Positions 8,904 to 17,703 of a stretch of 64,000 nt of DNA are shown here, piece by piece. Source of the stretch: Planctomycetota bacterium. GTDB taxonomy: Bacteria; Planctomycetota; Phycisphaerae; WQYP01. The DNA lies in contig JAKAEZ010000008.1 of NCBI GenBank assembly GCA_021819825.1, positions 1 through 64,000 on the forward strand. The letters run 5' to 3'. The number at the start of each line of letters is the position of its first letter. Position 1 is the stretch's first letter. The position numbers were made by a program, and so were the translations under genes. The notes under the pieces were generated by a model. The model had not been told where the DNA came from. It worked only from the letters and a program-made list of their open reading frames with translations, and searched no databases.

Positions 8904-9985
8904 CGCTTTAGAGCTTTTTCCACGGCGGCGTTGGTGATCTTGCCGGCGTGGATATTCAGGCCGTCCAACAGGCCGGGATCATTCCCGGCCGCTTTTTCCC
9001 AACCGTATTGCGCAATGGCGGCGACATACGGAAATGTCGCGTTGCACAAAGCGAAGGTGCTGGTGCGGCCCACCGCGCCGGGCATATTGGTTACGCAATA
9101 ATGCACTACGCCATCAACGATATAAGTAGGTTCGTGATGCGTCGTGGGCCGGCTGGCTTCCGTGCAACCGCCCTGATCAATCGCCACATCCACCAGCACG
9201 CTTCCATTTTTCATGCGCTTGAGATCTTCGCGTGAAACTAAATGCGGTGCGCGGTCACCCGGAATCAAAACCGCCCCCACCACCAGATCGGCATGGACCA
9301 GCGCTTCACGGACGGTTTGGGCATCGGAGTAGACGGTTGTCACATTGGCGGGTGACACATCACTTAAATAGCGCAGGCGATCAAGGTTAATATCCATCAG
9401 CGTGACCCGGGCACCGAGGCCGGCGGCTACTTTGGCGGCATTCTGCCCGACGATTCCCGCGCCCAGGATTACCACATTGGCTGGGGCCACCCCCGGAACA
9501 CCGCCTAAAAGAATCCCCCGCCCCATCATGGGTTTCTCCAGGTATTTGGCACCTTCCTGAATGGACATTTTTCCCGCTATTTCACTCATGGGCGTCAGGC
9601 ACGGCAGAAGTCCCCGCTTATCACGAATGGTTTCGTAGGCGATGGCGGTTATGCCGCGGGACATACACTCCATGGCCAACTGGGGCGCTGCGGCAAAATG
9701 AAAATAGGTCAACACCGTTTGACCCGATAGCATCAACGGGTATTCTGCGGGCTGGGGTTCTTTGACCTTTACAATTAATTCCGCCTGCCGCCAAACATTT
9801 TCCGCCGCCGGAACAATTTCACCGCCCGCCTCACGATACTGCGAATCTTCAATCCCACTGCCCATGCCGGCCTGCGCCTGCACGACCACCCGATGGCCGT
9901 GGCGCGTCAGGAATTCCACCTCGGCGGGTATCATGGCCACGCGGTATTCATCGCTTTTAACTTCTTTTGGCACACCGATGAGCAT
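8900..9985 (-). CDS. ald: Alanine dehydrogenase
   Basis: Ald catalyses NAD-dependent reversible deamination of L-alanine to pyruvate and ammonia. The 361-residue protein starts with the diagnostic MLIGVPKEVKSDEYRVAMIP. It carries the substrate-site KVKEPQ lysine and YFHFAAAPQ histidine. A Rossmann nucleotide-binding loop follows (VVILGAGIVGQNAAKVAAGLGA). The C-terminal part (PGAVGRTSTFALCNATFPY) is also typical. Length fits the family. It is probably monocistronic, convergent with the secreted hypothetical gene. Confidence 0.96.
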   Translation of the reverse strand: MLIGVPKEVKSDEYRVAMIPAEVEFLTRHGHRVVVQAQAGMGSGIEDSQYREAGGEIVPAAENVWRQAELIVKVKEPQPAEYPLMLSGQTVLTYFHFAAAPQLAMECMSRGITAIAYETIRDKRGLLPCLTPMSEIAGKMSIQEGAKYLEKPMMGRGILLGGVPGVAPANVVILGAGIVGQNAAKVAAGLGARVTLMDINLDRLRYLSDVSPANVTTVYSDAQTVREALVHADLVVGAVLIPGDRAPHLVSREDLKRMKNGSVLVDVAIDQGGCTEASRPTTHHEPTYIVDGVVHYCVTNMPGAVGRTSTFALCNATFPYVAAIAQYGWEKAAGNDPGLLDGLNIHAGKITNAAVEKALKR

Positions 9986-10008
9986 GTGAATTCTCCTGTA
10001 GTTGCCGC

Positions 10009-10584
10009 TTAACGGCGGTTGGCCAGTGTCGCGGCGAAAAAACGTCGCTTGGTGCGCAGGGTCAGTGTCAGCGTTCTTTCCGCTGAGCGAAGGGCGGTAA
10101 AATCACCTGTTATCCGTGATGGCCCGATCGCGTCGATAAAATTTCCGCTGGCACCGGACAAGCGTAAATCCCCTTGTACCAAAGAGGCGTGCATTTCTCG
10201 GTCATGCGGGCTGTTATGCAAGCGGACAAAGCCGGCCCCCTGGTACATGCCGCAGCCGTGGGGTGTAAAGATCACATAGCGTATGGTGGTATTAATGGCC
10301 GTGCGGACAATGGGCGTCACGCCCGGCACCGGGGTCCAGAAGACCCGGAGAATCATAACCTGCCGCACCGTGCCGCCATGAGGAGTTTTGGTGGTAGCAA
10401 AAAGAATAAAATGGTAGACCTGATCACGACTGAAGCGGAAATATCCGCTGGTAAAATTTGGGCGGAGGGTGGCACCCGTGCGGGAGCTAATAGGTTTAAT
10501 GCGCATAGGCCCGAATGATTTGCATCCGGCCAATGTCATGGCGGCGATTAAAAGAGCCAGCGTTATAATGTTTCGTTGCTTCAT
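10009..10584 (-). CDS. Hypothetical lipoprotein
   Basis: Starting at ATG 10584, the 191-residue product opens MKQRNIITLALLIAAMTLAGC. This is a lipoprotein signal peptide with lipobox LAGC, so the mature protein should be lipid-anchored. The frame continues upstream to 10626, but that part precedes the signal. The remainder is beta-rich, with no recognised domain. It lies just upstream of ald on the same strand with a 23-bp gap, so the two may be cotranscribed. Confidence 0.7.
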   Translation of the reverse strand: MKQRNIITLALLIAAMTLAGCKSFGPMRIKPISSRTGATLRPNFTSGYFRFSRDQVYHFILFATTKTPHGGTVRQVMILRVFWTPVPGVTPIVRTAINTTIRYVIFTPHGCGMYQGAGFVRLHNSPHDREMHASLVQGDLRLSGASGNFIDAIGPSRITGDFTALRSAERTLTLTLRTKRRFFAATLANRR

Positions 10585-10648
10585 GCCGATAGCATAATCG
10601 CCTTTGTCTTCACGGGAAACTGCCAATCGCGTTCCAAATTCTCATGGC

Positions 10649-10711
10649 CCCTGCCTGCCGCAAATTTCAACTGCGCGGATTTTCTGAAATGCCTGCGGAG
10701 GCCAGGCAGAA
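10649..10711. repeat. Imperfect palindrome between lipoprotein and protease genes
   Basis: CTGCCTGCCGCAAATTTCA faces TGAAATGCCTGCGG...CCAGGCAG, giving a long imperfect stem just after the rseP-like stop. No T-run follows on the minus strand. It may be a factor-dependent end, an mRNA-stabilising hairpin or a dispersed repeat. Confidence 0.4.
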
Positions 10712-12820
10712 TCAATGGCCAAAAAAGCTTGGCAGGTCATTAAAAATTGTCACATATAAAAAGATGCCCGCAATCAGTGTGATGCCCACTAGCTGAATAG
10801 CGGTTTGAACCTTCACGGACAACGGCCGTCCGCGGATTTTTTCAATTAACAGCATCACAAATAAACCGCCATCCAATACGGGAAGGGGCAGGAAATTAAT
10901 CACCGCCAGATTCACGGAAATTAATCCCAGAAAATATAGCAGCATCGTATTGCCCATGCTTTCCGATTCATAGAGGATTGGCACGATCCCCACCACGCCA
11001 TGCAATTCATGCGCCGGAACCGTGCCGGAACCTAATCCGCGCAACGTGGAATACGTGCGCAACACCCAATGCCAGGTGTGATTTAAACCCATGGCCACGG
11101 CACCGTAGACGCTGTGGCTTTTTTGCACCCGCATGGCCGGCAGCAGGGCCAACCCGATGCGGTAATGATATTGCCGCAGAAAATTCATCAATCGGCCGCG
11201 CAATGGCAACGTCACGGGCTTGGATTTTCCGGCAAATGCCATCTGAACCGTTTGGCCCTTAAATTTTTTGGCGGCACTAAACAGATCATACCAGTTATTT
11301 ATACGCTGCAGTTGGGTTGCCACCGTTCCCACCGGTCCAATGTCCAATAAGGTTGAGCCGGGCCGGATTCCCAGCGCCGCCATTGGGCGCGACACGCTGC
11401 CTATTACGGGAGAAGCAAAATCCAATCCCATGGCCACACCAAGAAATCCTTTGCCGGATTGACTTTCCGGTGTACAATTTAAGGTTATCCGCTTTTTGCC
11501 GCGCAAGACTTCAACGGCTATGTTTTGTCCCGCGTTTTCTTCAATACTCTTGCGGAACGAATCAATATCGGGATTGGTCAGCGTGCCGATTCGCAATATG
11601 ACATCGCCGGCGTGCAGACCCGCTTTGGCTCCGGCGCTTCCCGGTTCAACGGCTTCTAAAATGATACGCGGATACATTCCCAAAATCGGCGGCATGGAAG
11701 TCACCCAGCTGCGCGGAAATAGCGTAGCATTACCGGTACTGTGATATATCTTTCCGTGTTTGGACCGCAGCGTAAAGTGCATTTTCCGGCCATTGGAAGC
11801 CTGAATAACCTTATACAACTGCCCCCAATCATGTACCGCAACGCCGTCACACGCCACAATGCGGCAGCCCGGCCGGAATGCCGCCTGATTAGGATCCAGC
11901 TTGACCAGCTTTTGGAAATTTGATTTTGACATGGGCGGAATATTCAACGACGGGGCGGAAGCCACGCCGATGCTAAGCAAACCACCCCCAGGAGGAATGA
12001 CCGCCTTTAGGGAAACATCACGAATCTGTCGGCTGCCGGCGGGATGATATTGGAGGCTAATCGGCTGCCCGCGGCTGCCCAAAGCCGCCGCCATTTGTAA
12101 ATCGGGAAATTCCAGAAACCCGCGCGGTTTTTGATGGTTAATGGAAATAATTTCGTCACCGACGTGCAACCCCGCTTTTTGTGCCGGGCTGTTGTATGCC
12201 ACCGAGCCAATAATCGCCGGCTGCACTTCCAGGCCCAGCCGAAAGACGATGGCAAATACAACAATGGCAAAAAGAATATTCATCGTCACGCCGGCGGAAA
12301 TAATAACCATGCGCTGCCAGATGGGCTTTTTACCAAACGAGGCGGGGTCTTCACTGACCTTGGCGGGATCCATATCATCCTGCCCCAACATGCGCACATA
12401 TCCGCCGAAGGGCAGCCAAGCCAGGCGATAATCCGTTTCTCCCAGCACCGGCCTTTTTACCAAGTCCGCGGTGTCAACGGAAGCGGGTTCGGCATTTGCT
12501 TTGGCCGGGCCGATCTCCACTTCTCCAAAGGAGAATCCCGCACCTTTTCGCCAGCCGCATAAGCGCGGGCCGATACCCACAGCAAAAACATCACAGCGAA
12601 CGCCAAACGCCTTGGCCGCGAGAAAATGTCCCAGTTCATGAAAGAAAATGACCGAGCCAAAGCCAATCAGCACCAGAAGAGATTTCCACACGCTTCCGGC
12701 CGCTGTCGCCAAAGAATATGCCAGAACCAGCGGCAGACCGATTGAAAACAGCATCACACGGCCGCGCTTAAGGTTTCGTTGCAATCTGCGAGTTGTCAGT
12801 TCAATGTGTCGGGTTGTCAT
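10712..12820 (-). CDS. rseP: RseP-like site-2 zinc metalloprotease with PDZ domains
   Basis: This is an intramembrane M50 protease that typically cuts anti-sigma factors or signal-peptide remnants. The zinc site FFHELGHFLAAKAFGV lies in the first catalytic helix. FGGYVRMLG follows, and the third zinc ligand region is NFLPLPVLDGG near the C-terminus. Two PDZ-like modules lie between (SPAQKAGLHVGDEIISIN and GSAGAKAGLHAGDVILRIG). At 702 residues it is longer than E. coli RseP (about 450) because of an enlarged central region. The start codon overlaps the dxr stop by 4 bp, a conserved gene order in many bacteria. Confidence 0.92.
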   Translation of the reverse strand: MTTRHIELTTRRLQRNLKRGRVMLFSIGLPLVLAYSLATAAGSVWKSLLVLIGFGSVIFFHELGHFLAAKAFGVRCDVFAVGIGPRLCGWRKGAGFSFGEVEIGPAKANAEPASVDTADLVKRPVLGETDYRLAWLPFGGYVRMLGQDDMDPAKVSEDPASFGKKPIWQRMVIISAGVTMNILFAIVVFAIVFRLGLEVQPAIIGSVAYNSPAQKAGLHVGDEIISINHQKPRGFLEFPDLQMAAALGSRGQPISLQYHPAGSRQIRDVSLKAVIPPGGGLLSIGVASAPSLNIPPMSKSNFQKLVKLDPNQAAFRPGCRIVACDGVAVHDWGQLYKVIQASNGRKMHFTLRSKHGKIYHSTGNATLFPRSWVTSMPPILGMYPRIILEAVEPGSAGAKAGLHAGDVILRIGTLTNPDIDSFRKSIEENAGQNIAVEVLRGKKRITLNCTPESQSGKGFLGVAMGLDFASPVIGSVSRPMAALGIRPGSTLLDIGPVGTVATQLQRINNWYDLFSAAKKFKGQTVQMAFAGKSKPVTLPLRGRLMNFLRQYHYRIGLALLPAMRVQKSHSVYGAVAMGLNHTWHWVLRTYSTLRGLGSGTVPAHELHGVVGIVPILYESESMGNTMLLYFLGLISVNLAVINFLPLPVLDGGLFVMLLIEKIRGRPLSVKVQTAIQLVGITLIAGIFLYVTIFNDLPSFFGH

Positions 12821-14022
12821 AGAGTCGCCTCCGCACGCGCCCAGGCATCGGCCGCCAATAAATCGGCAAGCTGTGGCCGGGCCACAAAACCGTGAGTCAG
12901 ATGTTTCTTCAATATGCTGGATGTTATTTCAATAATTTTACCGAACTGAATTTTGCCATCCCGGAACAGAGCATTGGCCGTTTCATTGGCGGCGTTGGCC
13001 ACCGCCCCGCTGGTTCCTCCCCGGCGAATCACTTCATAGCCGATTTCTAATGCCGGAAATCGGCCGGCCGGCTGTTCAAAGGTCATTTCTTTAATTTTGC
13101 TCCAATCCAAGCGGGAACTGCACCCCTGATGACGTTGGGGGTGAGTAAGGGCATATTGAATGGCTGTTCGCATATCGGGTGTTCCAAGTTGTGCGATGAT
13201 ACTGCCATCCACAAATTCAATCATACTGTGAATAATCGACTGCGGATGAATCAGCACATCAATACTTTCCGCGGGAAGATTAAAAAGCCAGTGAGCTTCA
13301 ACAATTTCCAGCGCTTTATTCATCATTGTGGCGGAATCAATGGTTATCTTCGGCCCCATGCTCCAATTAGGATGATTTAACGCCTCATCGACCGTGGCGG
13401 TCTGCATCTTTTCAGCGGGCCAACTGCGGAATGGACCACCGCTGGCCGTAAGAATAATGCGGTCAATCTCCCGCGATTCGCCGGAACGAAGAGATTGAAA
13501 TATGGCGGAATGTTCAGAATCCACCGGTAGTATTGTAGCCCCGTATTTCTCCGCCAGCGGCATAACCAGGCAGCCGGCCACCACTAGAGCCTCTTTATTC
13601 GATAGAGCAATCCATTTGCCGGCCTCGGCCGCCGCCAGTACCGGCGCTAAACCAGCGGCCCCTACCACTGAAGCCGCCACCACGGCCACATCATCCCGCC
13701 GAGCTAATTCCGCTACCGCCGAATCGCCGGTGAGTACTTGAATATCGGTATGGGCCAAAGCCGCTTTAAGTTCAGCTAAATCGCCCGCTGATGTCGGCTG
13801 GGTTAAAATCACAACTTTCGGCTTAAACTCCAACGCCTGCTGCGCGAGCTTTCGCCAATTAGATGCAGCGGCAAGTCCGATAACTTCAAATGGCTGGCCC
13901 TGCTTGGCCAAATGAGCCATGACATTAAGAGTATTGGTACCAATTGAGCCAGTGCTGCCCAGCACGGCAATGCCGCGGGGATGCTGCTGCAATGCTGCCG
14001 CGGTCGAGGATTTTACGTTCAT
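12817..14022 (-). CDS. dxr: 1-deoxy-D-xylulose 5-phosphate reductoisomerase
   Basis: Dxr converts DXP to 2-C-methyl-D-erythritol 4-phosphate with NADPH, the committed step of MEP isoprenoid synthesis. The NADPH loop is AVLGSTGSIGTNTLNVM. The metal and substrate region includes ALSNKEALVVAG, VDSEHSAIFQ and TASGGPFR. NHPNWSMGPKITIDSATMMNK is also typical. The open frame extends to 14193, but ATG 14022 has AAGGAA upstream and gives the normal length of about 401 residues. The gene overlaps the rseP-like gene by 4 bp. Confidence 0.96.
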   Translation of the reverse strand: MNVKSSTAAALQQHPRGIAVLGSTGSIGTNTLNVMAHLAKQGQPFEVIGLAAASNWRKLAQQALEFKPKVVILTQPTSAGDLAELKAALAHTDIQVLTGDSAVAELARRDDVAVVAASVVGAAGLAPVLAAAEAGKWIALSNKEALVVAGCLVMPLAEKYGATILPVDSEHSAIFQSLRSGESREIDRIILTASGGPFRSWPAEKMQTATVDEALNHPNWSMGPKITIDSATMMNKALEIVEAHWLFNLPAESIDVLIHPQSIIHSMIEFVDGSIIAQLGTPDMRTAIQYALTHPQRHQGCSSRLDWSKIKEMTFEQPAGRFPALEIGYEVIRRGGTSGAVANAANETANALFRDGKIQFGKIIEITSSILKKHLTHGFVARPQLADLLAADAWARAEATL

Positions 14023-14247
14023 CAAAGGCAATTCCTTCACGAGGCGGAAATCCGCCAATATCCTGATGATAAATTTAATAACGCCATTTGCCAAGGCCGC
14101 AGCTTTTCCGGCAGATTTTCCGCAACAGATTTTCCCAAGGCCGCTTTGTAATTTTCGCATGGCGCATTGCGGCTTGCCCATCGGTCGGCCCATGCGGGCT
14201 TATAACATTTCCTGACCGGCCTTGTCGACGCTTCCCACGCCTTGCCG

Positions 14248-15258
14248 TCACGCCTGGGCACATTGGGCGCACAGTGTCTGGATTTGATCATCGAAATGAA
14301 CCGTGAAGCTGTCGGCGGCGCACTTTGAACAGGCCAGCGGTTCAAGTGCTTTGGTTATCGCGTTCCAGTAGATGCCGATTCGCTTTTCCGCGTTCCGACG
14401 CTGGACGTTGAGTTCCACTCTCAGAGCCGGGGCCTCAAGCCTGACCAGCGCTATCGGGCGCAGCACGGGCCGCAGCGTATAGCGATCGCGCAATTCATCA
14501 ATCTTTCGCTCGAGTTCCAATTCAACCGCACGGGTACGGGCATCTAACTTTTCCAGGTCTGCTGCCCCGCGGATTTTATGATCCGCCGCGTCATCCACCA
14601 ATGCATGGTAATAACTTTTGAGTCGCTTCAGGTCCCGATCCATCCGCTCTTCCAGACGCTGGACAAACGCCTGCGAGCGCCTGGCGGCCACAGCGGCCGC
14701 TTGTGCCATAACACGCGTCATCTCCGGGGTGGTCGCATCGGGACGCGAGGGATGTGCGTCATAATTACTTAAGGGATCAGGCAACTCCAGCATGGCACCC
14801 GTGCGGCTGTTTCTTGCGAAGTTGATTACGTCCTCCCATTTTTCGTCCGATTCAATGGCCGCGGCAAAATGCCAAAACTGGTACTCCACGCGATCCGCCG
14901 AAGCACCGATGACTTTTACCCGCGCGTTGGGAAAACCGAAGGCCCGCGCGACCGGTTCATCCATCGCGGATTTTTTCAGGTACAGGGTATCAATTTTCAG
15001 GTAAATGGCTGAAGCATCCTTGGGAAACAGGCGCTCTATACGCTGCAAAAACATCGAGGCAAGATTAATCGTCAGGCCTGAATGGACGGATTCCCCGGTG
15101 ATTTCCGTATTTTCCGGGCATTCCAGAAGCTGCGCGGTATGGGAAGGCAGTACGGCAAACCCGCTTTTAAGATATGCCGGCCATTCAACAAGTCCGCCGT
15201 TGCGCTCCAGCAAAGACACGGCAAATGTTTTCAGACGCTGATCAATGGCCTGGCTCAC
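14248..15258 (-). CDS. Coiled-coil/zinc-ribbon-like partner of the SNF2 helicase
   Basis: No family is recognised in these 336 residues. The N-terminal half looks globular. Residues 190-265 are highly charged and helical (RRSQAFVQRLEERMDRDLKRLKSYYH and further), as in a coiled coil. The C-terminus carries CSKC and CAQC pairs, about 20 residues apart, resembling a zinc ribbon. It starts at GTG within a GTGA overlap with the helicase stop, preceded by a strong GGGGAGGA site. The tight coupling suggests the two proteins form a complex. It could replace the C-terminal half seen in one-chain RapA-like proteins; that is inference. Confidence 0.75.
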   Translation of the reverse strand: MSQAIDQRLKTFAVSLLERNGGLVEWPAYLKSGFAVLPSHTAQLLECPENTEITGESVHSGLTINLASMFLQRIERLFPKDASAIYLKIDTLYLKKSAMDEPVARAFGFPNARVKVIGASADRVEYQFWHFAAAIESDEKWEDVINFARNSRTGAMLELPDPLSNYDAHPSRPDATTPEMTRVMAQAAAVAARRSQAFVQRLEERMDRDLKRLKSYYHALVDDAADHKIRGAADLEKLDARTRAVELELERKIDELRDRYTLRPVLRPIALVRLEAPALRVELNVQRRNAEKRIGIYWNAITKALEPLACSKCAADSFTVHFDDQIQTLCAQCAQA

Positions 15259-17210
15259 GCAAAATCCTCCCCGAAGAGCGCCTCATCAAGTTCCTTGGTT
15301 TTGAGATATTCACCCTGGGCCTGCACCAAAGTGTTCCCCAGATCATCAAACGCTGTATCCAGCTCGGCTGGGCCGGCGGATTTGATCCATAGATTCAGCA
15401 CCAGTGATTCAAAATCCTCCCCATTTTCCGTGTTTCCGAGAATGGAACCGATTTCTCCGACCACCAGTTCAAACATCCGCAATTTGTCGTTGAGCACGGC
15501 CAGGATTTTTTCCTCCAGCGAACCGCGCGTACACAAATTGAAAACAACAACGTCGCGCGTCTGTCCGATGCGGTGCACGCGTCCGATACGCTGCTCAATA
15601 CGCATGGGATTCCAAGGCAGATCAAAGTTAATCAGCGCGTTGCAGAACTGCAGATTGAAGCCCTCCCCTCCGGAATCAGAGCACAGCATGACCGGCACGT
15701 CATGCCGGAATTGATCAATGGCCATTTCCTTTTCCAACTGGCTTTGGCTGCCGGTGAAAAGCACAAAGCGTATCCCGTTCCGCTCCAGCAATCCGGCCAG
15801 ACGATCAAGCGTAGCGCGGAAATTCGCGAACACCAGGGTTTTATCCGCCTGGTTTTTTTTCAGCAGTTCAAGCAGTTTGATTTCCTTGGCTGATTGGGTC
15901 AGATCCCTCGCCAGTTGCAACAATGGCCCAACCCGCGGATCCTGCACGCCCAGACGCTCCAACGCCGGACGCAAGGCCAATGGATGGCTGCCGGCGGCCA
16001 TGAGAACGGCGTTGATTTGCAATCGGTTCATCAGAGGAAGATCGTCTGGAGGATACCGCCATAGTTCTTCCAGGGACGCCCATTTGCCCGCCCCGGACCC
16101 GGGCGAAATACTGTCTACACTATCTTGCGCGGCGGTGCTTTGTACCACGCCTTCGGAAATGCTCGCCAGGACGGCTGATTCTTCAATGGCCTGTCCGGCG
16201 TAGCCCGGAGTATTGTCATCCTCCCGGCCAGATTGGGCATGCAGCGGCTGACAGCGCCAGCGCAAATAAGAATCCAAATGGCGGTAGAGTTGCGCCTCTT
16301 CCGCGCCGGCCTCGATCGCGAAGGTCTGAGCATAGCGGCGCGGCAACTGAATATTCACGAGACTGCGGGTGTTGCGGACCATTACCTGCGAGAGCAATTC
16401 CCGCAGAACCCGGCGGTTGCGCGGATCCCGCGGATTACCGCGGGTGACAAAATTCTTTTTGAAATCGGATTCGGTTTTCAGATGCCCCGGCTCCAAAAGT
16501 GTCAGCAGGTTGTACAGTTCAATGAGATTATTCTGCACCGGAGTGGCGGTAAGCAGAAAAATATGCCGACGCTTTAACGCATTGACCAGTTGCCAGTTGC
16601 GCGTGGTGCGATTTTTACAGTGATGGGCTTCATCCACGATCACCAGATCCCAGGGATCAGCCGAGCAAAGATCAAAATGCCGCCGGCTTTTCGCCAGGGA
16701 AATCGACGCAATAACCCGCTGACGTTGCGTCCAATGATCGCGATTCCAGCCGGAAGCGGCCAGGTCAAATTCCAGATCAAATTTGCCGGACAACTCATCC
16801 CGCCACTGTCCCGTCAGTGGCGAAGGCACAAGAATAAGAACGCGTTTAATCATTCCCCGGAGCACATATTCCCGCAGGAGCAGTGCGGCCTCAATGGTTT
16901 TTCCCAGCCCCACTTCATCCGCCAGCAGCACGCGGCCATGAAAATATCGCAACACCTTGCGGACGGTTTCAATCTGATGCGGCAGTTGATCCACCGCGTG
17001 GAGCCCTTCCAGACACAGCAATTCATCAAAGCCGCGAAGCAGTTTAAGTTTTTCCAGTTCCAAGCGTAAACGAATGAACTCGGGATCAGAAGTGTAGGTT
17101 GCGGTAAACGCGGCTAAGTCAGGCAGCGCCACCGGAATACCGCCATCAGATTTCAGGGCTTTGCTTTTCTTCGCCGATTCCCTTGGTGCAAAGGCCTGTT
17201 GCCAAAACAT
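15255..17210 (-). CDS. SNF2-family DEAH helicase/translocase
   Basis: The protein is about 651 residues with all SNF2 landmarks. These are motif I DEVGLGKTIEAALLL, motif II DEAH (VIVDEAHHCKN), motif III LLTATPVQN, motif V SGGEGFNLQFCN and motif VI RIEQRIGRVHRIGQ. SNF2 proteins translocate on double-stranded DNA; bacterial relatives such as RapA recycle RNA polymerase, and others act in phage-defence systems. It has no RapA C-terminal domain. I prefer ATG 17210 (MFWQQAF), preceded by GGAG, to the TTG at 17228. Its stop overlaps the start of the partner gene at 14248-15258. Confidence 0.88.
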   Translation of the reverse strand: MFWQQAFAPRESAKKSKALKSDGGIPVALPDLAAFTATYTSDPEFIRLRLELEKLKLLRGFDELLCLEGLHAVDQLPHQIETVRKVLRYFHGRVLLADEVGLGKTIEAALLLREYVLRGMIKRVLILVPSPLTGQWRDELSGKFDLEFDLAASGWNRDHWTQRQRVIASISLAKSRRHFDLCSADPWDLVIVDEAHHCKNRTTRNWQLVNALKRRHIFLLTATPVQNNLIELYNLLTLLEPGHLKTESDFKKNFVTRGNPRDPRNRRVLRELLSQVMVRNTRSLVNIQLPRRYAQTFAIEAGAEEAQLYRHLDSYLRWRCQPLHAQSGREDDNTPGYAGQAIEESAVLASISEGVVQSTAAQDSVDSISPGSGAGKWASLEELWRYPPDDLPLMNRLQINAVLMAAGSHPLALRPALERLGVQDPRVGPLLQLARDLTQSAKEIKLLELLKKNQADKTLVFANFRATLDRLAGLLERNGIRFVLFTGSQSQLEKEMAIDQFRHDVPVMLCSDSGGEGFNLQFCNALINFDLPWNPMRIEQRIGRVHRIGQTRDVVVFNLCTRGSLEEKILAVLNDKLRMFELVVGEIGSILGNTENGEDFESLVLNLWIKSAGPAELDTAFDDLGNTLVQAQGEYLKTKELDEALFGEDFA

Positions 17211-17240
17211 GCGAAGCTCCGTCTTCAACGACTTACCGGA

Positions 17241-17703
17241 CAGTCTATGGATGTCAAGCTTAACCTATCCTCGGTCCGATTGAAATTAACCAGATGCATG
17301 ATACGAGATGCATGATCGCGAGATCTTGATGACGGGGCGTCGTGGCGGATTGCCATCGAAAGCTATGGGGCTAAAGCCCAAGTTGGAACACTCCCCAGTG
17401 CCATGTTCCGGCCATAATTACGGGTTGACGGAGGGCCAAGGGGTTGTGGGCGCGAAGCGAGGAGGATTGCGTATGGATGCATACGTTGACGACGAGCGAC
17501 AAAGCCCGCGGCCTCTTGGCCCCCGCCCGAAGGGTTGGCCTTAAACCGGCCATCTGCGGCGTCGCGTCGGCTCAAGGGGTTTACGAACCCGGTTATCGCC
17601 ACCGACTCCTTGCATCTGGCCGGTTTAAGGCCAATCAACCCGTAATTATGGCCGGAACAGGGCACTAGGTTAGGCGGCGGGCTCATCGCCAGCCATGGGA
17701 AAC
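17241..17703. other. Intergenic region holding a palindromic repeat element
   Basis: Frames here are short and look like by-products of the inverted repeats listed separately. The SNF2 promoter should lie at its left end. A small hairpin, TGGGGCTAAAGCCCA, is at about 17366-17380. Confidence 0.6.
17397..17666. repeat. Nested inverted-repeat element, about 270 bp
   Basis: The outer arms are 17397-17428 and 17635-17666, 32 bp each with one mismatch (core TTCCGGCCATAATTACGG). Inner arms lie at about 17535-17552 (TTGGCCTTAAACCGGCCA) and 17617-17634, its exact reverse complement. A hairpin CGTATG-GATG-CATACG lies inside. No clear target duplication flanks the outer arms and no transposase is present. 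It resembles a REP/MITE-type dispersed element. Confidence 0.8.
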
